DNA of 64,000 nt from Aeromicrobium wangtongii (GTDB taxonomy: Bacteria > Actinomycetota > Actinomycetes > Propionibacteriales > Nocardioidaceae), in assembly GCF_024584515.1 (NCBI RefSeq), contig NZ_CP102173.1, positions 1,302,001 through 1,366,000 on the forward strand, written 5' to 3'. Below the pieces are notes generated by a model. The model was not told the origin of the DNA, did not search any database, and was given only the letters and a program-made list of their open reading frames with translations. This document shows positions 35,698-43,635 of the stretch, piece by piece. Position 1 is the first letter of the stretch; every line of letters begins with the position of its first letter. The position numbers were made by a program, and so were the translations under genes.

Positions 35698-36533
35698 GCC
35701 TTCTTCTTCACTCTCGCTCCGTGCGCACCGATCCAGATCGCTGCGATGACCAGGCCACCGATGCCGATGACCCAGGTGAACAGTCCGTCGACGACCGGGC
35801 CGAGACCGCCGCCGCCGATACCGCCGTAGTTGGGCTGGTCCTGGACCTTCTTGACGTACGCGATGATGTTGCGCTTGTCCTCGGGCGTGATGACGTCGTC
35901 GGAGAACACGGGCATCTGCTGCGGGCCGGTGATCATGGCCTCGGCGATGTGCTTGGCCGAGACACCCTTCAGCGACGGGGCGTACTTGCCGTCGGGCATG
36001 GCGCCGCCGGCGCCGACGGAGTTGTGGCACGCCGTGCAGTTGGCGCGGAACAGCTCGCCACCCTCACGGATGTCAGCGGTGGTCGCCTTGTCGAGATCGG
36101 TGTAGTCGCTGCCGGGGATGGCCGGCCCGGGGGCCAGCGATGCGACGTACGCCGCGAGCTGGCGGGTCTCCTCGGCGTCGTACTCGGGCGCCTTGGCAGG
36201 AGCCTGCGGAGCAGTGCGCTTCATGGGCATGCGACCGGTACCGACCTGGAAGTCGACGGCGGCAGCGCCGACACCGACCAGGGACGGACCGTAGTTGCCG
36301 CCCTTTTGCGTCTCGATGCCGGTGGCGTTCTTGCCGTGGCAGCTCGCGCAGCCGATCAAGAACAGCTTGCGACCGGCTTCGACGTCATTGGCCGTGGCCT
36401 CTTGGGCCGTTGCCGGCTTCGGCGCGAACGCCGTGTACAACCCGCCGGCGACGACGAGTCCCAGCAGCAGCACGACGAGTCCGGCGAGTGGATGCCGGCG
36501 TCTGGTGGACAATTTCCGCACCGAGGACCTCAT
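35694..36533 (-). CDS. qcrC: Diheme cytochrome c of the bc complex
   Basis: This 279-residue protein has an N-terminal membrane anchor at about residues 16-36 and two heme c motifs, CASCH (Cys62 to His66) and CTACH (Cys166 to His170). A C-terminal helix lies at about 253-272. It carries electrons directly to CtaC in the bcc-aa3 supercomplex, replacing a soluble cytochrome c. The ATG at 36533 is the likely start though its ribosome site (CCAGGA) is close. A small hairpin and a TACGCT lie just upstream, so it may also be transcribed separately from ctaE. Confidence 0.95.
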   Translation of the reverse strand: MRSSVRKLSTRRRHPLAGLVVLLLGLVVAGGLYTAFAPKPATAQEATANDVEAGRKLFLIGCASCHGKNATGIETQKGGNYGPSLVGVGAAAVDFQVGTGRMPMKRTAPQAPAKAPEYDAEETRQLAAYVASLAPGPAIPGSDYTDLDKATTADIREGGELFRANCTACHNSVGAGGAMPDGKYAPSLKGVSAKHIAEAMITGPQQMPVFSDDVITPEDKRNIIAYVKKVQDQPNYGGIGGGGLGPVVDGLFTWVIGIGGLVIAAIWIGAHGARVKKKA

Positions 36534-36550
36534 TCCTGGAAGTGGTGTGA

Positions 36551-36568
36551 GCGTACCTTCAGGTACGC
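36551..36568 (-). other. Hairpin between ctaE and qcrC
   Basis: A 7-bp stem GCGTACC/GGTACGC with a four-base loop lies in the 59-base gap between ctaE and qcrC. It could adjust the ratio of oxidase to bc1 transcript by processing or attenuation. Confidence 0.4.
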
Positions 36569-36592
36569 CGAAAGAATTGGGTGGACCGAGAC

Positions 36593-37231
36593 TTACTGGA
36601 TGAGGTAGATCGTGGCGAACAGCCCGACCCACACGATGTCCACGAAGTGCCAGTAGTACGAGACGACGATGGCGGAGATGGCCTGCTCGTGCGTGAACTT
36701 GCGCGCCGCGAAGGTGCGGCCGATCACGAGCAGGAAGGCGAGCAGGCCGCCGATGACGTGCAGGCCGTGGAAGCCGGTGGCCAGGTAGAACAGGCTGCCG
36801 TAGGGAGAGCTGGCGATCGTGACGTGCTCGGTGACCAGGGTCGCGTACTCGGTGGCCTGGCCCGCGATGAAGATCGATCCCATGATGTAGGTCAGGACGA
36901 ACCACTCACGCATGCCCCACTGGCCCACCTGGTACAGCTTGCCGCTGCGTCCGGGCTTGCCGCGCTCGGCGGCGAACACGCCGAACTGGCAGGTCAGCGA
37001 CGACAGCACGAGGATCGTGGTGGTCGTGACGGCGAACGGGACGTCCAGCTTCGCGGTCTCCTGCGCCCACAGGTTGGGCGAGATGTTGCGAATGGTGAAG
37101 TACGCCGCGAAGAGCGCGGCGAAGAACATCAGCTCGCTGGACAGCCAGACGATGGTTCCCACCGTCACCATCGAAGGACGGCCTTCTTGGCCGTGGAGGC
37201 GGGATGCGGGAATCACGGAAGTAGTCGTCAC
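36593..37231 (-). CDS. ctaE: Cytochrome c oxidase subunit III
   Basis: This 212-residue subunit has the five-helix layout of actinobacterial COX3, with the conserved [10 protein letters not shown] and the C-terminal [19 protein letters not shown]. It stabilises subunit I and its proton uptake. The GTG at 37231 is set by CATAAT six bases upstream; the longer frame would overlap the divergent receiver gene. It heads ctaE-qcrC-qcrA-qcrB, so one transcript carries parts of both complexes. Confidence 0.95.
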   Translation of the reverse strand: MTTTSVIPASRLHGQEGRPSMVTVGTIVWLSSELMFFAALFAAYFTIRNISPNLWAQETAKLDVPFAVTTTTILVLSSLTCQFGVFAAERGKPGRSGKLYQVGQWGMREWFVLTYIMGSIFIAGQATEYATLVTEHVTIASSPYGSLFYLATGFHGLHVIGGLLAFLLVIGRTFAARKFTHEQAISAIVVSYYWHFVDIVWVGLFATIYLIQ

Positions 37232-37237
37232 GGCTTC

Positions 37238-37249
37238 ATTATGTACGAT
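37238..37249. promoter_or_regulatory. Abutting divergent -10 elements (ctaE / receiver)
   Basis: The gap between the two starts is 24 bases. The minus-strand -10 CATAAT (37238-37243) and the plus-strand -10 TACGAT (37244-37249) touch each other. Each is six bases from its GTG. Confidence 0.6.
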
Positions 37250-37255
37250 CGCCTT

Positions 37256-37660
37256 GTGAGCGAGCACAAGCCCCTACGGGTCCTGGTCTACAGCGACGAT
37301 CGTGAGGTCCGTGCTGCCGTCATGACAGCGCTCGGCGCTCGTCCCCACCCCGATCTTCCTGCCTTCGAGTACGTGGAGTGCGCGACCGAGCCGGTCGTCT
37401 TCCAGCGACTCGATGCGCGCGGCATCGACCTGGTGATCCTGGACGGCGAGGCGGCCCCCGCCGGCGGCCTGGGCATCGCCCGGCAGATCAAGGACGAGAT
37501 CTACGAGGCTCCTCCCGTCCTGGTGCTGACCGGGCGACCGCAGGACGCGTGGCTGGCCACCTGGTCGCGTGCCGAGGCGGCCGTCTCGCATCCCATCGAG
37601 CCGATCCGACTGGCCGAGGCCGTCATCGAGCTCGCCCGCGGCGTCCTGCAGCCCGGCTGA
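37256..37660 (+). CDS. Atypical response-regulator receiver protein
   Basis: This 134-residue protein is a lone receiver-like domain without an output domain. The acidic pair is in VYSDDREV, the phospho-acceptor Asp is in DLVILDGEA and the Thr is in VLVLTGRP. The invariant Lys is replaced by His in AVSHPIEP. Loss of this Lys usually weakens or abolishes phosphorylation-driven switching, so it may be a pseudo-receiver. The GTG at 37256 fits TACGAT; an ATG at 37241 is an alternative. It is divergent from ctaE and lies seven bases before trpD. Confidence 0.8.
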   Translation: MSEHKPLRVLVYSDDREVRAAVMTALGARPHPDLPAFEYVECATEPVVFQRLDARGIDLVILDGEAAPAGGLGIARQIKDEIYEAPPVLVLTGRPQDAWLATWSRAEAAVSHPIEPIRLAEAVIELARGVLQPG

Positions 37661-37667
37661 GCGCCCG

Positions 37668-38708
37668 GTGACACCACAGACGTGGCCCGACGTCCTGACG
37701 ACGCTCGTGGCCGGTCACGACCTCGATGCCCCGACGACGGTGTGGGCCATGGACCAGATCCTGGCCGGCTCCGCCACCGACTCCCAGATCGCCGGCTTCG
37801 CCGTTGCGCTGCGCTCCAAGGGCGAGACCGCCGAGGAGCTGCGCGGCCTCGCCGACGCGATGCTCGCGCGGGCCAACCGCCTCGACATCCCCGGACGCTT
37901 CGTCGACATCGTCGGCACCGGCGGCGACCGGTCCCGGACCGTCAACATCTCCTCGATGTCTGCCGTGGTCGCGGCCGGCAGCGGTGTGGGCGTCGTCAAG
38001 CACGGCAACCGCGCGGCGTCCAGCGCGAGCGGCACCGCGGACGTCTTCGAGGTGCTGGGCATCCGTCTGGACGTGCCGGCCGCCCGCATCCCCGACGTGT
38101 TCGCCCGCAGCGGCATCACGTTCTGCTTCGCACCGCTGTTCCACCCCTCCTTCCGCCACACCGCGGTGCCTCGCCGCGAGCTCGGCATCGCGACCCCGTT
38201 CAACTTCCTCGGCCCGCTGACCAATCCTGCGCAGCCGGCCGCCTCGGCCATCGGCTGTGCGGACGTCCGCATGGCACCGCTCATGGCCCAGGTGCTGGCC
38301 GGTCGCGGCCACGATGCCTTCGTGTTCCGCGGTGACGACGGCCTCGATGAGATAACGATCACCACGACGACCCAGGTGTGGGAGGTGTCGGAGGGGACGG
38401 TGACGCACAGCGTCCTCGACCCGACCGTGCTGGGCTTCGAGCTGGCGCCGCCGGCGAGCCTGGTCGGGGCCGATCCGGCGTTCAATGCCGATGTCTTCCG
38501 CCGGATCGTGGCCGGGGAGGTCTCCCCGGTACGGGACGCGGTGCTGCTCAACGCGGGTGCCGCGATCGCGGCGCACGCTGCCGAGGGCGGATCGCTGCGC
38601 GACCGCCTCGCCGCCGGCGTCGAGCGTGCGCGCACGTCGATCGACTCGGGAGCGGCCGCTGCGACCCTGGCCAAGTGGGCCGAGGCGACGCGAGAGCTCG
38701 CGGGCTGA
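37668..38708 (+). CDS. trpD: Anthranilate phosphoribosyltransferase
   Basis: This 346-residue enzyme joins anthranilate to PRPP in tryptophan synthesis. It has the PRPP-loop VGTGGD, the NISS segment, KHGNRAASSASG and the anthranilate-site residues in FLGPLTNP. The GTG at 37668 follows the receiver gene by seven bases. The other trp genes are not here. The same isolated position between ctaE and the DEDD nuclease is found in M. tuberculosis (Rv2192c). A long palindrome begins right after the stop. Confidence 0.96.
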   Translation: MTPQTWPDVLTTLVAGHDLDAPTTVWAMDQILAGSATDSQIAGFAVALRSKGETAEELRGLADAMLARANRLDIPGRFVDIVGTGGDRSRTVNISSMSAVVAAGSGVGVVKHGNRAASSASGTADVFEVLGIRLDVPAARIPDVFARSGITFCFAPLFHPSFRHTAVPRRELGIATPFNFLGPLTNPAQPAASAIGCADVRMAPLMAQVLAGRGHDAFVFRGDDGLDEITITTTTQVWEVSEGTVTHSVLDPTVLGFELAPPASLVGADPAFNADVFRRIVAGEVSPVRDAVLLNAGAAIAAHAAEGGSLRDRLAAGVERARTSIDSGAAAATLAKWAEATRELAG

Positions 38709-38771
38709 CGCTGGCCCTGACGTTTCTACCGCGACACGCCGGACGGGTCAGTCAAAACGTCAGGGCCAGCG
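38709..38771. repeat. Long nested palindrome, copy 2
   Basis: Perfect 17-bp arms (CGCTGGCCCTGACGTTT at 38709-38725 and its complement at 38755-38771) begin at the base after the trpD stop. The centre contains CGACACGCCG, as in the copy at 17193-17257. The outer arms differ at two compensating positions, so pairing is kept. It lies in a convergent spacer and may end transcription both ways. Confidence 0.85.
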
Positions 38772-38785
38772 GCAACGCGTGGCGG

Positions 38786-39061
38786 CTACAGGCCGATGCT
38801 GAAGGCGTCCTCGAGATCGTGCTGGCTGTAGGCGCGGTACGCGATCTGGGTCTGCGTCGACAGGACGCCGTCGACCTTGTTGAGCTGGTCGGCGACGACC
38901 GAGGACACGTCGTCGATGTCGCGGACGCGCACCATGGCCACCAGGTCGAGCTCGCCGGTGACCGAGTAGACCTCACTGACGCCGTCGATGTCGGCGATCC
39001 GCTCGGCGATCTCGGAGAGCTGCGCGACCTCGGCCTGGATGAAGACGATGGCGGTGATCAT
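38786..39061 (-). CDS. Stand-alone Lrp/AsnC ligand-binding domain protein
   Basis: This 91-residue protein is a single RAM (AsnC C-terminal) domain without the DNA-binding helix-turn-helix. It reads ITAIVFIQAEVAQLSEIAE, GVSEVYSVTGELDLVAMVRV and VLSTQTQIAYRAYS. Such proteins form octamers that bind amino acids and may modulate full Lrp regulators. The ATG at 39061 is six bases from TACGCT. It is the next gene after the DEDD nuclease on the same strand but has its own promoter. Confidence 0.85.
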   Translation of the reverse strand: MITAIVFIQAEVAQLSEIAERIADIDGVSEVYSVTGELDLVAMVRVRDIDDVSSVVADQLNKVDGVLSTQTQIAYRAYSQHDLEDAFSIGL

Positions 39062-39067
39062 GTCTTG

Positions 39068-39073
39068 AGCGTA
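39068..39073 (-). promoter_or_regulatory. Leaderless -10 (TACGCT) of the AsnC-domain gene
   Basis: On the minus strand TACGCT is six bases before the ATG at 39061. It lies in the 26-base gap downstream of the DEDD nuclease gene. Confidence 0.5.
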
Positions 39074-39087
39074 CCCACCCGTGGCGC

Positions 39088-40794
39088 CTATCCGGGACGT
39101 TGAAGCTCCTGCCACGTCGAGCTGGCGTCCTCGAACGGGGTCAGGTGCCGGGCGGCGCTCTCCAGCGGGACGTGCCACGAGCCGCGGACCATCCGCAGCC
39201 CGGGGGAGCCGAGCCAGCGCAGCAGCGTCTCGGTCTCCTCGGCGGTCGCCGCGGGGATGGGGCCGAAGCCGCCGACCACGGTCTCGGCCGAGGCCACCAG
39301 CTCATCGACCCACGCCGTCGGGTGGACGCCGCGCGGCAGGACGCCCGCCGCGGCCAGGCGCCCGTAGCGGATGACGTGGACCTCCCAGCCGCCGCCGGGA
39401 CGTGGCGCGGCGGCGACCAGCTCGTCGACGGACGTCAGCTCACGCAGGCGCTGCGTCCGCACGACCGCCCGCAGGAAGGAGGTCAGCCGGTCACGCCACA
39501 CGGCGGCGTCCTCGAAGCGCTCGGACCGGGCCAGGTCGACCATGTGCTGGCGGATCGACGTCACCAGGTCGGCCGGATCGGCGATCATGGCCCGGCGCAC
39601 CCGCTCGACCTCGGCGGCGTACTCGCCGGCGTCGGCCGATCCGTCGCACGGCGACAGGCAGTGCCCCATCTCGGCCAGGGCACAGGGCGACTTGCGTGAC
39701 CTGAGCGCCAGACGTGGGGTGCACTGGCGGATGCGGAACGAGTCGTGCAGCGCCGTCAGGGCTGCCTCGGCCGCGGGGCGGCCACGGAACGGACCGATGT
39801 AGTCGGCGTCGTCGTCCAGGATCGTGCGGACGATCGACAGACGCGGCCACGGCTCTCGGGTCAGCTTGAGCCAGGTGAGTCGGTCGGGGAACTTCGAACG
39901 CCGGTTGTACGGCGGGCGGTGCTTGCCGATGAGGCGCAGCTCGCGGACCTGGGCCTCCAGGGCCGTGGCGCAGACGACCGCGTCGATGCGTTGCGCGAGC
40001 ATGACCATCTCACCCATGCGGGTGCGGGTCTCGGCCTTGGTGAAGTACGAGCGGGCGCGCACGCGCAGGTTTCGGGACGTGCCGACGTACAGGATGGAGT
40101 CGCGGGCGTCGCGAAAGAGGTAGACGCCGGGCGCCTCGGGCAGGTGGTCGGCGAGGTGACGCTTCTTGCGCTGCTCCGGCTTGACCTTGGAGGTGTACGT
40201 CGACACCTCCTCCAGCGTCGTCACGCCCAGCGGGCCGAGCCGCTCGAACAGCGCGTGCAGGACGTCGACGGTCGCGCGCGCGTCGGACAGGGCGCGGTGA
40301 TTGGGGGTCGTGGTGGCGCTGAACGCCGCGGCCAGCGTCGACAGCTTGCAGTTGGGCACCTCCTCGCGGCTCAGGACCCGGCGGGCCAGGACCGCGGTGT
40401 CGAGCGTCTCGAAGCCCGGCCACGGGATCCCGAGGATCCGGGCGTCGTGCTTGAGGAAGCCCACGTCAAACGGGGCGTTGTGCGCGACCAGCACCGTCCC
40501 GCGGGCGAACTCCAGGAAGCTCGGCAGCACCTCGGCGATCCGGGGGGCGTGCACGACCATCTGGTCGGTGATGCCGGTCAGCACGGTGATGAACGCCGGG
40601 ATCAGCTCATCGGGGTTGACCAGGGACTGGAACTCGCCCAACACCTCGCCGCCACGGACCTTGACCGCCCCGATCTCGGTGATCTTCGAGCCCTTGGCGG
40701 CCGAACCTCCCGTCGTCTCCAGGTCGACGACACAGAACGTGACATCGGCCAGCTGACGGCCCAGCTCATCGAATGATCCCTGCACTGCTTCCAC
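39088..40794 (-). CDS. DEDDh 3'-5' exonuclease fused to GIY-YIG UvrC-like nuclease
   Basis: This 568-residue protein joins two nucleases. Residues 15-185 are a DnaQ-like DEDDh exonuclease, with Asp24 and Glu26 in VVDLETTGG, Asp110 in NAPFDVGFL, and His166 and Asp171 in HRALSDA. Residues 215-300 are a GIY-YIG domain (GVYLFRDARDSILYVGTS), followed by a UvrC/Cho-like region with the cysteines of CALAEMGHCLSPCDG. It resembles Rv2191 of M. tuberculosis and the E. coli Cho nuclease fused to a proofreading domain. A DNA repair role is likely. The GTG at 40794 fits TAATCT at seven bases. Confidence 0.92.
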   Translation of the reverse strand: MEAVQGSFDELGRQLADVTFCVVDLETTGGSAAKGSKITEIGAVKVRGGEVLGEFQSLVNPDELIPAFITVLTGITDQMVVHAPRIAEVLPSFLEFARGTVLVAHNAPFDVGFLKHDARILGIPWPGFETLDTAVLARRVLSREEVPNCKLSTLAAAFSATTTPNHRALSDARATVDVLHALFERLGPLGVTTLEEVSTYTSKVKPEQRKKRHLADHLPEAPGVYLFRDARDSILYVGTSRNLRVRARSYFTKAETRTRMGEMVMLAQRIDAVVCATALEAQVRELRLIGKHRPPYNRRSKFPDRLTWLKLTREPWPRLSIVRTILDDDADYIGPFRGRPAAEAALTALHDSFRIRQCTPRLALRSRKSPCALAEMGHCLSPCDGSADAGEYAAEVERVRRAMIADPADLVTSIRQHMVDLARSERFEDAAVWRDRLTSFLRAVVRTQRLRELTSVDELVAAAPRPGGGWEVHVIRYGRLAAAGVLPRGVHPTAWVDELVASAETVVGGFGPIPAATAEETETLLRWLGSPGLRMVRGSWHVPLESAARHLTPFEDASSTWQELQRPG

Positions 40795-40801
40795 GCCGCA
40801 C

Positions 40802-40807
40802 AGATTA
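40802..40807 (-). promoter_or_regulatory. Leaderless -10 (TAATCT) of the DEDD nuclease gene
   Basis: TAATCT on the minus strand is seven bases before the GTG at 40794. No ribosome site is visible. Confidence 0.5.
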
Positions 40808-40921
40808 GGTGGGGCCGCCGACAGTCCGGCCGGGCACGGGCTCACGGGGCTTTTTGTCCGACGCCGCTCCTAGTGTCGTCGACGTGCCCGGACGACCGGG
40901 CCCACCCGGCACAGGAGGTGC

Positions 40922-41167
40922 ATGACCATGAACGAGCACGACACCCATCCCACCGACTCGGTGGTCGTCGATTGCGATCGCTGTCTCGTCCGCGGGCCCA
41001 GCGCCTGCGGCGACTGCGTCGTGACGTTCCTGCTCGGCGCACCGCCGGCCGGCATCCAGATCGACGCCGAGGAGATGGCCGCGCTCGGCGTGCTGTCCGA
41101 TGCGGGCCTGACGCCACCGCTGCGCCTGGTGACCCCGGTCGCCGGTCCCGAGACACAGGCCGGCTGA
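40922..41167 (+). CDS. Small conserved protein with CxxC pairs
   Basis: This 81-residue protein starts MTMNEHDTHPTDSVVVD. Its core VDCDRCLVRGPSACGDCVVTFL holds two CxxC pairs that could bind zinc or an iron-sulfur cluster. A Leu/Pro-rich tail follows. The AGGAGGTG ribosome site is strong. A second in-frame ATG is at 40928. Small proteins with this cysteine pattern are recurrent near the DEDD nuclease and NlpC genes of actinobacteria as I recall. Function unknown. Confidence 0.8.
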   Translation: MTMNEHDTHPTDSVVVDCDRCLVRGPSACGDCVVTFLLGAPPAGIQIDAEEMAALGVLSDAGLTPPLRLVTPVAGPETQAG

Positions 41168-41179
41168 GGCTCCCACTGT

Positions 41180-41208
41180 TTGAACTGACCCCTCGCTGCA
41201 CCTACAGT
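41180..41208 (+). promoter_or_regulatory. Promoter of the riboswitch-NlpC transcript
   Basis: TTGAAC (41180-41185), 17 bases and TACAGT (41203-41208) form a good vegetative promoter. Transcription should begin near 41215, giving a leader of about 215 bases. Confidence 0.65.
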
Positions 41209-41259
41209 GACTCCTTGTGCGTTCGGTGAACGCCGCCGTCCAGGCGGTGTCGAGCGCAC

Positions 41260-41410
41260 CGTCGAGTCACCGCAGCCATGGGGAAGATGTCTGGGGTGAA
41301 CCGGGGAACCACGTAAGTGGGGTGAATCGGGCTCGTCGGTCTGCAGTTGGGACCGTCCAGTCCGTAGGGCAATCCACGGCCCGAACCCGTCAGCTCACCC
41401 GGTAGACGTC
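41260..41410 (+). promoter_or_regulatory. c-di-AMP riboswitch (ydaO/yuaA class)
   Basis: The leader of the NlpC/P60 gene carries the conserved pieces of this class: GGGGAACC followed by GGGGTGAATC (41303-41327), and CCGAACCCGTCAGCTCACC followed by CGGTAG (41381-41405). Actinobacterial copies commonly precede cell-wall hydrolase genes and turn expression off when c-di-AMP is high. The end points given are approximate; the P1 strands were not resolved by eye. Confidence 0.85.
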
Positions 41411-41429
41411 GAGGATGTAGGAGAACTAC

Positions 41430-42392
41430 GTGCGGATGCCACGTGTCCCGGCGATCGCTGCGAGCCTCGTGCTGGCTGCCGGTCTGATGGCCCTCCCGGC
41501 CGCCCAGGCCGAGCCCAAGATCACGGTCAAGGACGTCGAGGCGGCCTTCAACAAGGTCGAGGCGGTCAACGAGCAGGTCAACCAGCTGGGTGTGCAGGTC
41601 AAGCAGACCCAGGCCGAGATCGACGACATCTCGTCCGACATCAAGCGGGTGATGACCACGTACTCGGCGCAGAAGGCCGAGCTGAGCGGCGCCATCGTCC
41701 AGCAGCAGCTCGATGCCCCCCTGGGGCCGACGGCGAATCTGCTCACCAGTGAGAACCCGGACCAGTTCCTGGCCGGGCTCGGCGCCGTCCGCGCCCTCAA
41801 CAACACCCGCGCCGACGCGCTGGCGCAGTTCGGCGAGACCAGCAAGGAGCTGCGCAACCGTCGCGCCCAGCTGAAGGACCGCAAGCAGGACCTGGCCGAG
41901 GCCACCAAGGAGGCCGGCGCCAAGCGGGCCGAGGTCCGCAAGAAGTACGAGGCGGCCAAGGCCGAGCTCGCGCGCCTCGACGCCGCCGAGCAGGCCAAGT
42001 TCAACCAGAGCAACACCGACGTGACCGATGTCGACGTCGATCCCAAGGCCGGTGGACGCGCGAAGGCCGCGCTGGCCTTCGCGATGTCCCAGATCGGCGA
42101 TCCGTACGTCTACGGCGGCACGGGCCCCAACGGCTGGGACTGCTCGGGACTGGTCATGAAGTCGTGGGCCGCGGCAGGGGTCTCCATCCCGCGCGTGGTC
42201 GGGCCGCAGATCGCCGCCGGCCGCGCCGTGCCGATGGACCAGCTGCAGCCGGGCGACATCGTCGCGTACGGCGACATGTCGCACGACGGTCTCTACCTCG
42301 GCAACGGCCGCGTCGTGCACGCCCCGCGGCCCGGCAAGACCGTGGAGATCACCAGCCTGAGCGGGTTCACCCGCGCGGCTCGGGTTGGCTGA
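41430..42392 (+). CDS. NlpC/P60 peptidoglycan endopeptidase with coiled coil
   Basis: This is a 320-residue secreted protein. A signal peptide ends at about residue 27 (PAAQAEP), and a long coiled coil covers 33-195. The NlpC/P60 domain has Cys238 in NGWDCSGL and His285 in MSHDGLYLGNG, with a further His297. It cleaves peptide stems of peptidoglycan, as RipA-type proteins do, and the coiled coil may be inhibitory or bind a divisome partner. The GTG at 41430 has a GGAGAAC ribosome site. Expression is under the c-di-AMP riboswitch, and the metallopeptidase-like gene overlaps its end. Confidence 0.93.
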   Translation: MRMPRVPAIAASLVLAAGLMALPAAQAEPKITVKDVEAAFNKVEAVNEQVNQLGVQVKQTQAEIDDISSDIKRVMTTYSAQKAELSGAIVQQQLDAPLGPTANLLTSENPDQFLAGLGAVRALNNTRADALAQFGETSKELRNRRAQLKDRKQDLAEATKEAGAKRAEVRKKYEAAKAELARLDAAEQAKFNQSNTDVTDVDVDPKAGGRAKAALAFAMSQIGDPYVYGGTGPNGWDCSGLVMKSWAAAGVSIPRVVGPQIAAGRAVPMDQLQPGDIVAYGDMSHDGLYLGNGRVVHAPRPGKTVEITSLSGFTRAARVG

Positions 42393-43635
42393 GCGCCGAC
42401 TACGGCCGTCGCCCAATGTGGCGGCGGCCCTGGTTCTGGCTGTCCTGGCCGGCGCGATCCTGCTGTGGCAGCGGCCCTGGGTGGGTGAGCCCGACCCCGG
42501 CGCCGGTGCGGTGTCGCTGCCGGCCGATGCCCGGTCACGGCTGACCGCGCAGCTGCGCGAGATGTCCCGGGCGTCCTCGCAGGACGCGTTCGTCGCAGCG
42601 GCCGGTGACCTGCCGGCAGCGCAGGCCTTCGCCAAGCGCACGTGGCGCGCGATGCAGTCGGTCGCGATGCCGGGAGCGACCTTCCGCTACGTCAGCGGGG
42701 GAGAGGTGGCGGACCGGGCCGACGGATCGGCCGCGGCGAGCGCCGAGGTGTCGTGGCAACCGTCCCCGGGATCGGGGCTGGACCCGGCGGCGACGTACCG
42801 CTCGACGGTCGAGCTACGGGTCCGTCCCGAGGCCGACGGCACCTTGTCGGTGGTCGGAGCCGCGCAGGTCGCCGGCCAGGTGCCGATCTGGCTGATCGGC
42901 GACGTCGCGGTGGACGATGGCGCCGGACGCACCGTCGTGCGCGTCGACGGCGGTGGCTCCCTGCCGCTCGAGGACATGGCGACGACCGCACGGGCTGCGG
43001 TCGAACGGGTCCTGCCCGGTGTGGACGGACGACTCACGATCATCTCACCGCGTACGCGTGCGCAGATGGCCGCGATCGTGGGGCAGGAGAGCGATGCAGT
43101 GGCCCAGATCGCTGCCATCACGACCGGGCTCGACGGGGACCCGGCCGCGGGTCAGCCGGTGGTGGTCCTGAACCCGACGGTCTTCGCCACGATGGACCGT
43201 CGCGCCGCCCAGGTCGTCCTGACCCATGAGGCGACCCATGCGCTGACGACCGCCGTCGGCACCACCGGTGCCAACTGGGTCGTGGAGGGATTCGCCGACT
43301 TCGTGGCCCTGCGTGACGACACCGCGCCGCTGTCGGTGAGCGCCGGGCAGGCCCTGGCCGACGTGCGCGCCGGGCGGGTGCCCGAGGGTCTGCCCGCCGA
43401 TGCGGACTTCTCCTCCACCGGGCACGGCCTCGGCGCGCTGTACGAGTCGACCTGGATGATCTTCCGCCTGTTGGCGCGGGACCACCCCGACAGCGATCTC
43501 GTCGCGTTCTACCAGCAGGTCGTCGGCGGTGAGCCGGTCGACCGCGCGCTGCAGTCGACGTTCGGGCTCACCGCCGACGAGCTGACGGCGCGGTGGCGGG
43601 ACTACCTGACGAAGAGCGCCTCGACGACGTCGTGA
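42385..43635 (+). CDS. Predicted membrane-anchored zinc metallopeptidase
   Basis: This 416-residue protein has an N-terminal anchor at about residues 12-28 (AALVLAVLAGAILLW) and an extracytoplasmic body. HEATH in VLTHEATHALT matches the HEXXH zinc motif, and VVEGFADFVALR downstream supplies the third-ligand Glu of a gluzincin. The rest shows an NTF2-like section (about 45-160). It overlaps the NlpC stop by eight bases through a TTG start, so it is coupled and falls under the same riboswitch. The substrate is unknown; cell-wall or protein processing is inferred. The 3' end overlaps the acyl-CoA synthetase gene by 34 bases. Confidence 0.8.
   Translation: MAERRLRPSPNVAAALVLAVLAGAILLWQRPWVGEPDPGAGAVSLPADARSRLTAQLREMSRASSQDAFVAAAGDLPAAQAFAKRTWRAMQSVAMPGATFRYVSGGEVADRADGSAAASAEVSWQPSPGSGLDPAATYRSTVELRVRPEADGTLSVVGAAQVAGQVPIWLIGDVAVDDGAGRTVVRVDGGGSLPLEDMATTARAAVERVLPGVDGRLTIISPRTRAQMAAIVGQESDAVAQIAAITTGLDGDPAAGQPVVVLNPTVFATMDRRAAQVVLTHEATHALTTAVGTTGANWVVEGFADFVALRDDTAPLSVSAGQALADVRAGRVPEGLPADADFSSTGHGLGALYESTWMIFRLLARDHPDSDLVAFYQQVVGGEPVDRALQSTFGLTADELTARWRDYLTKSASTTS

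Noticed and set aside
41217..41405. 62-codon open frame upstream of the NlpC gene
   Set aside because: It falls on the riboswitch, lacks a ribosome site and its translation looks random.
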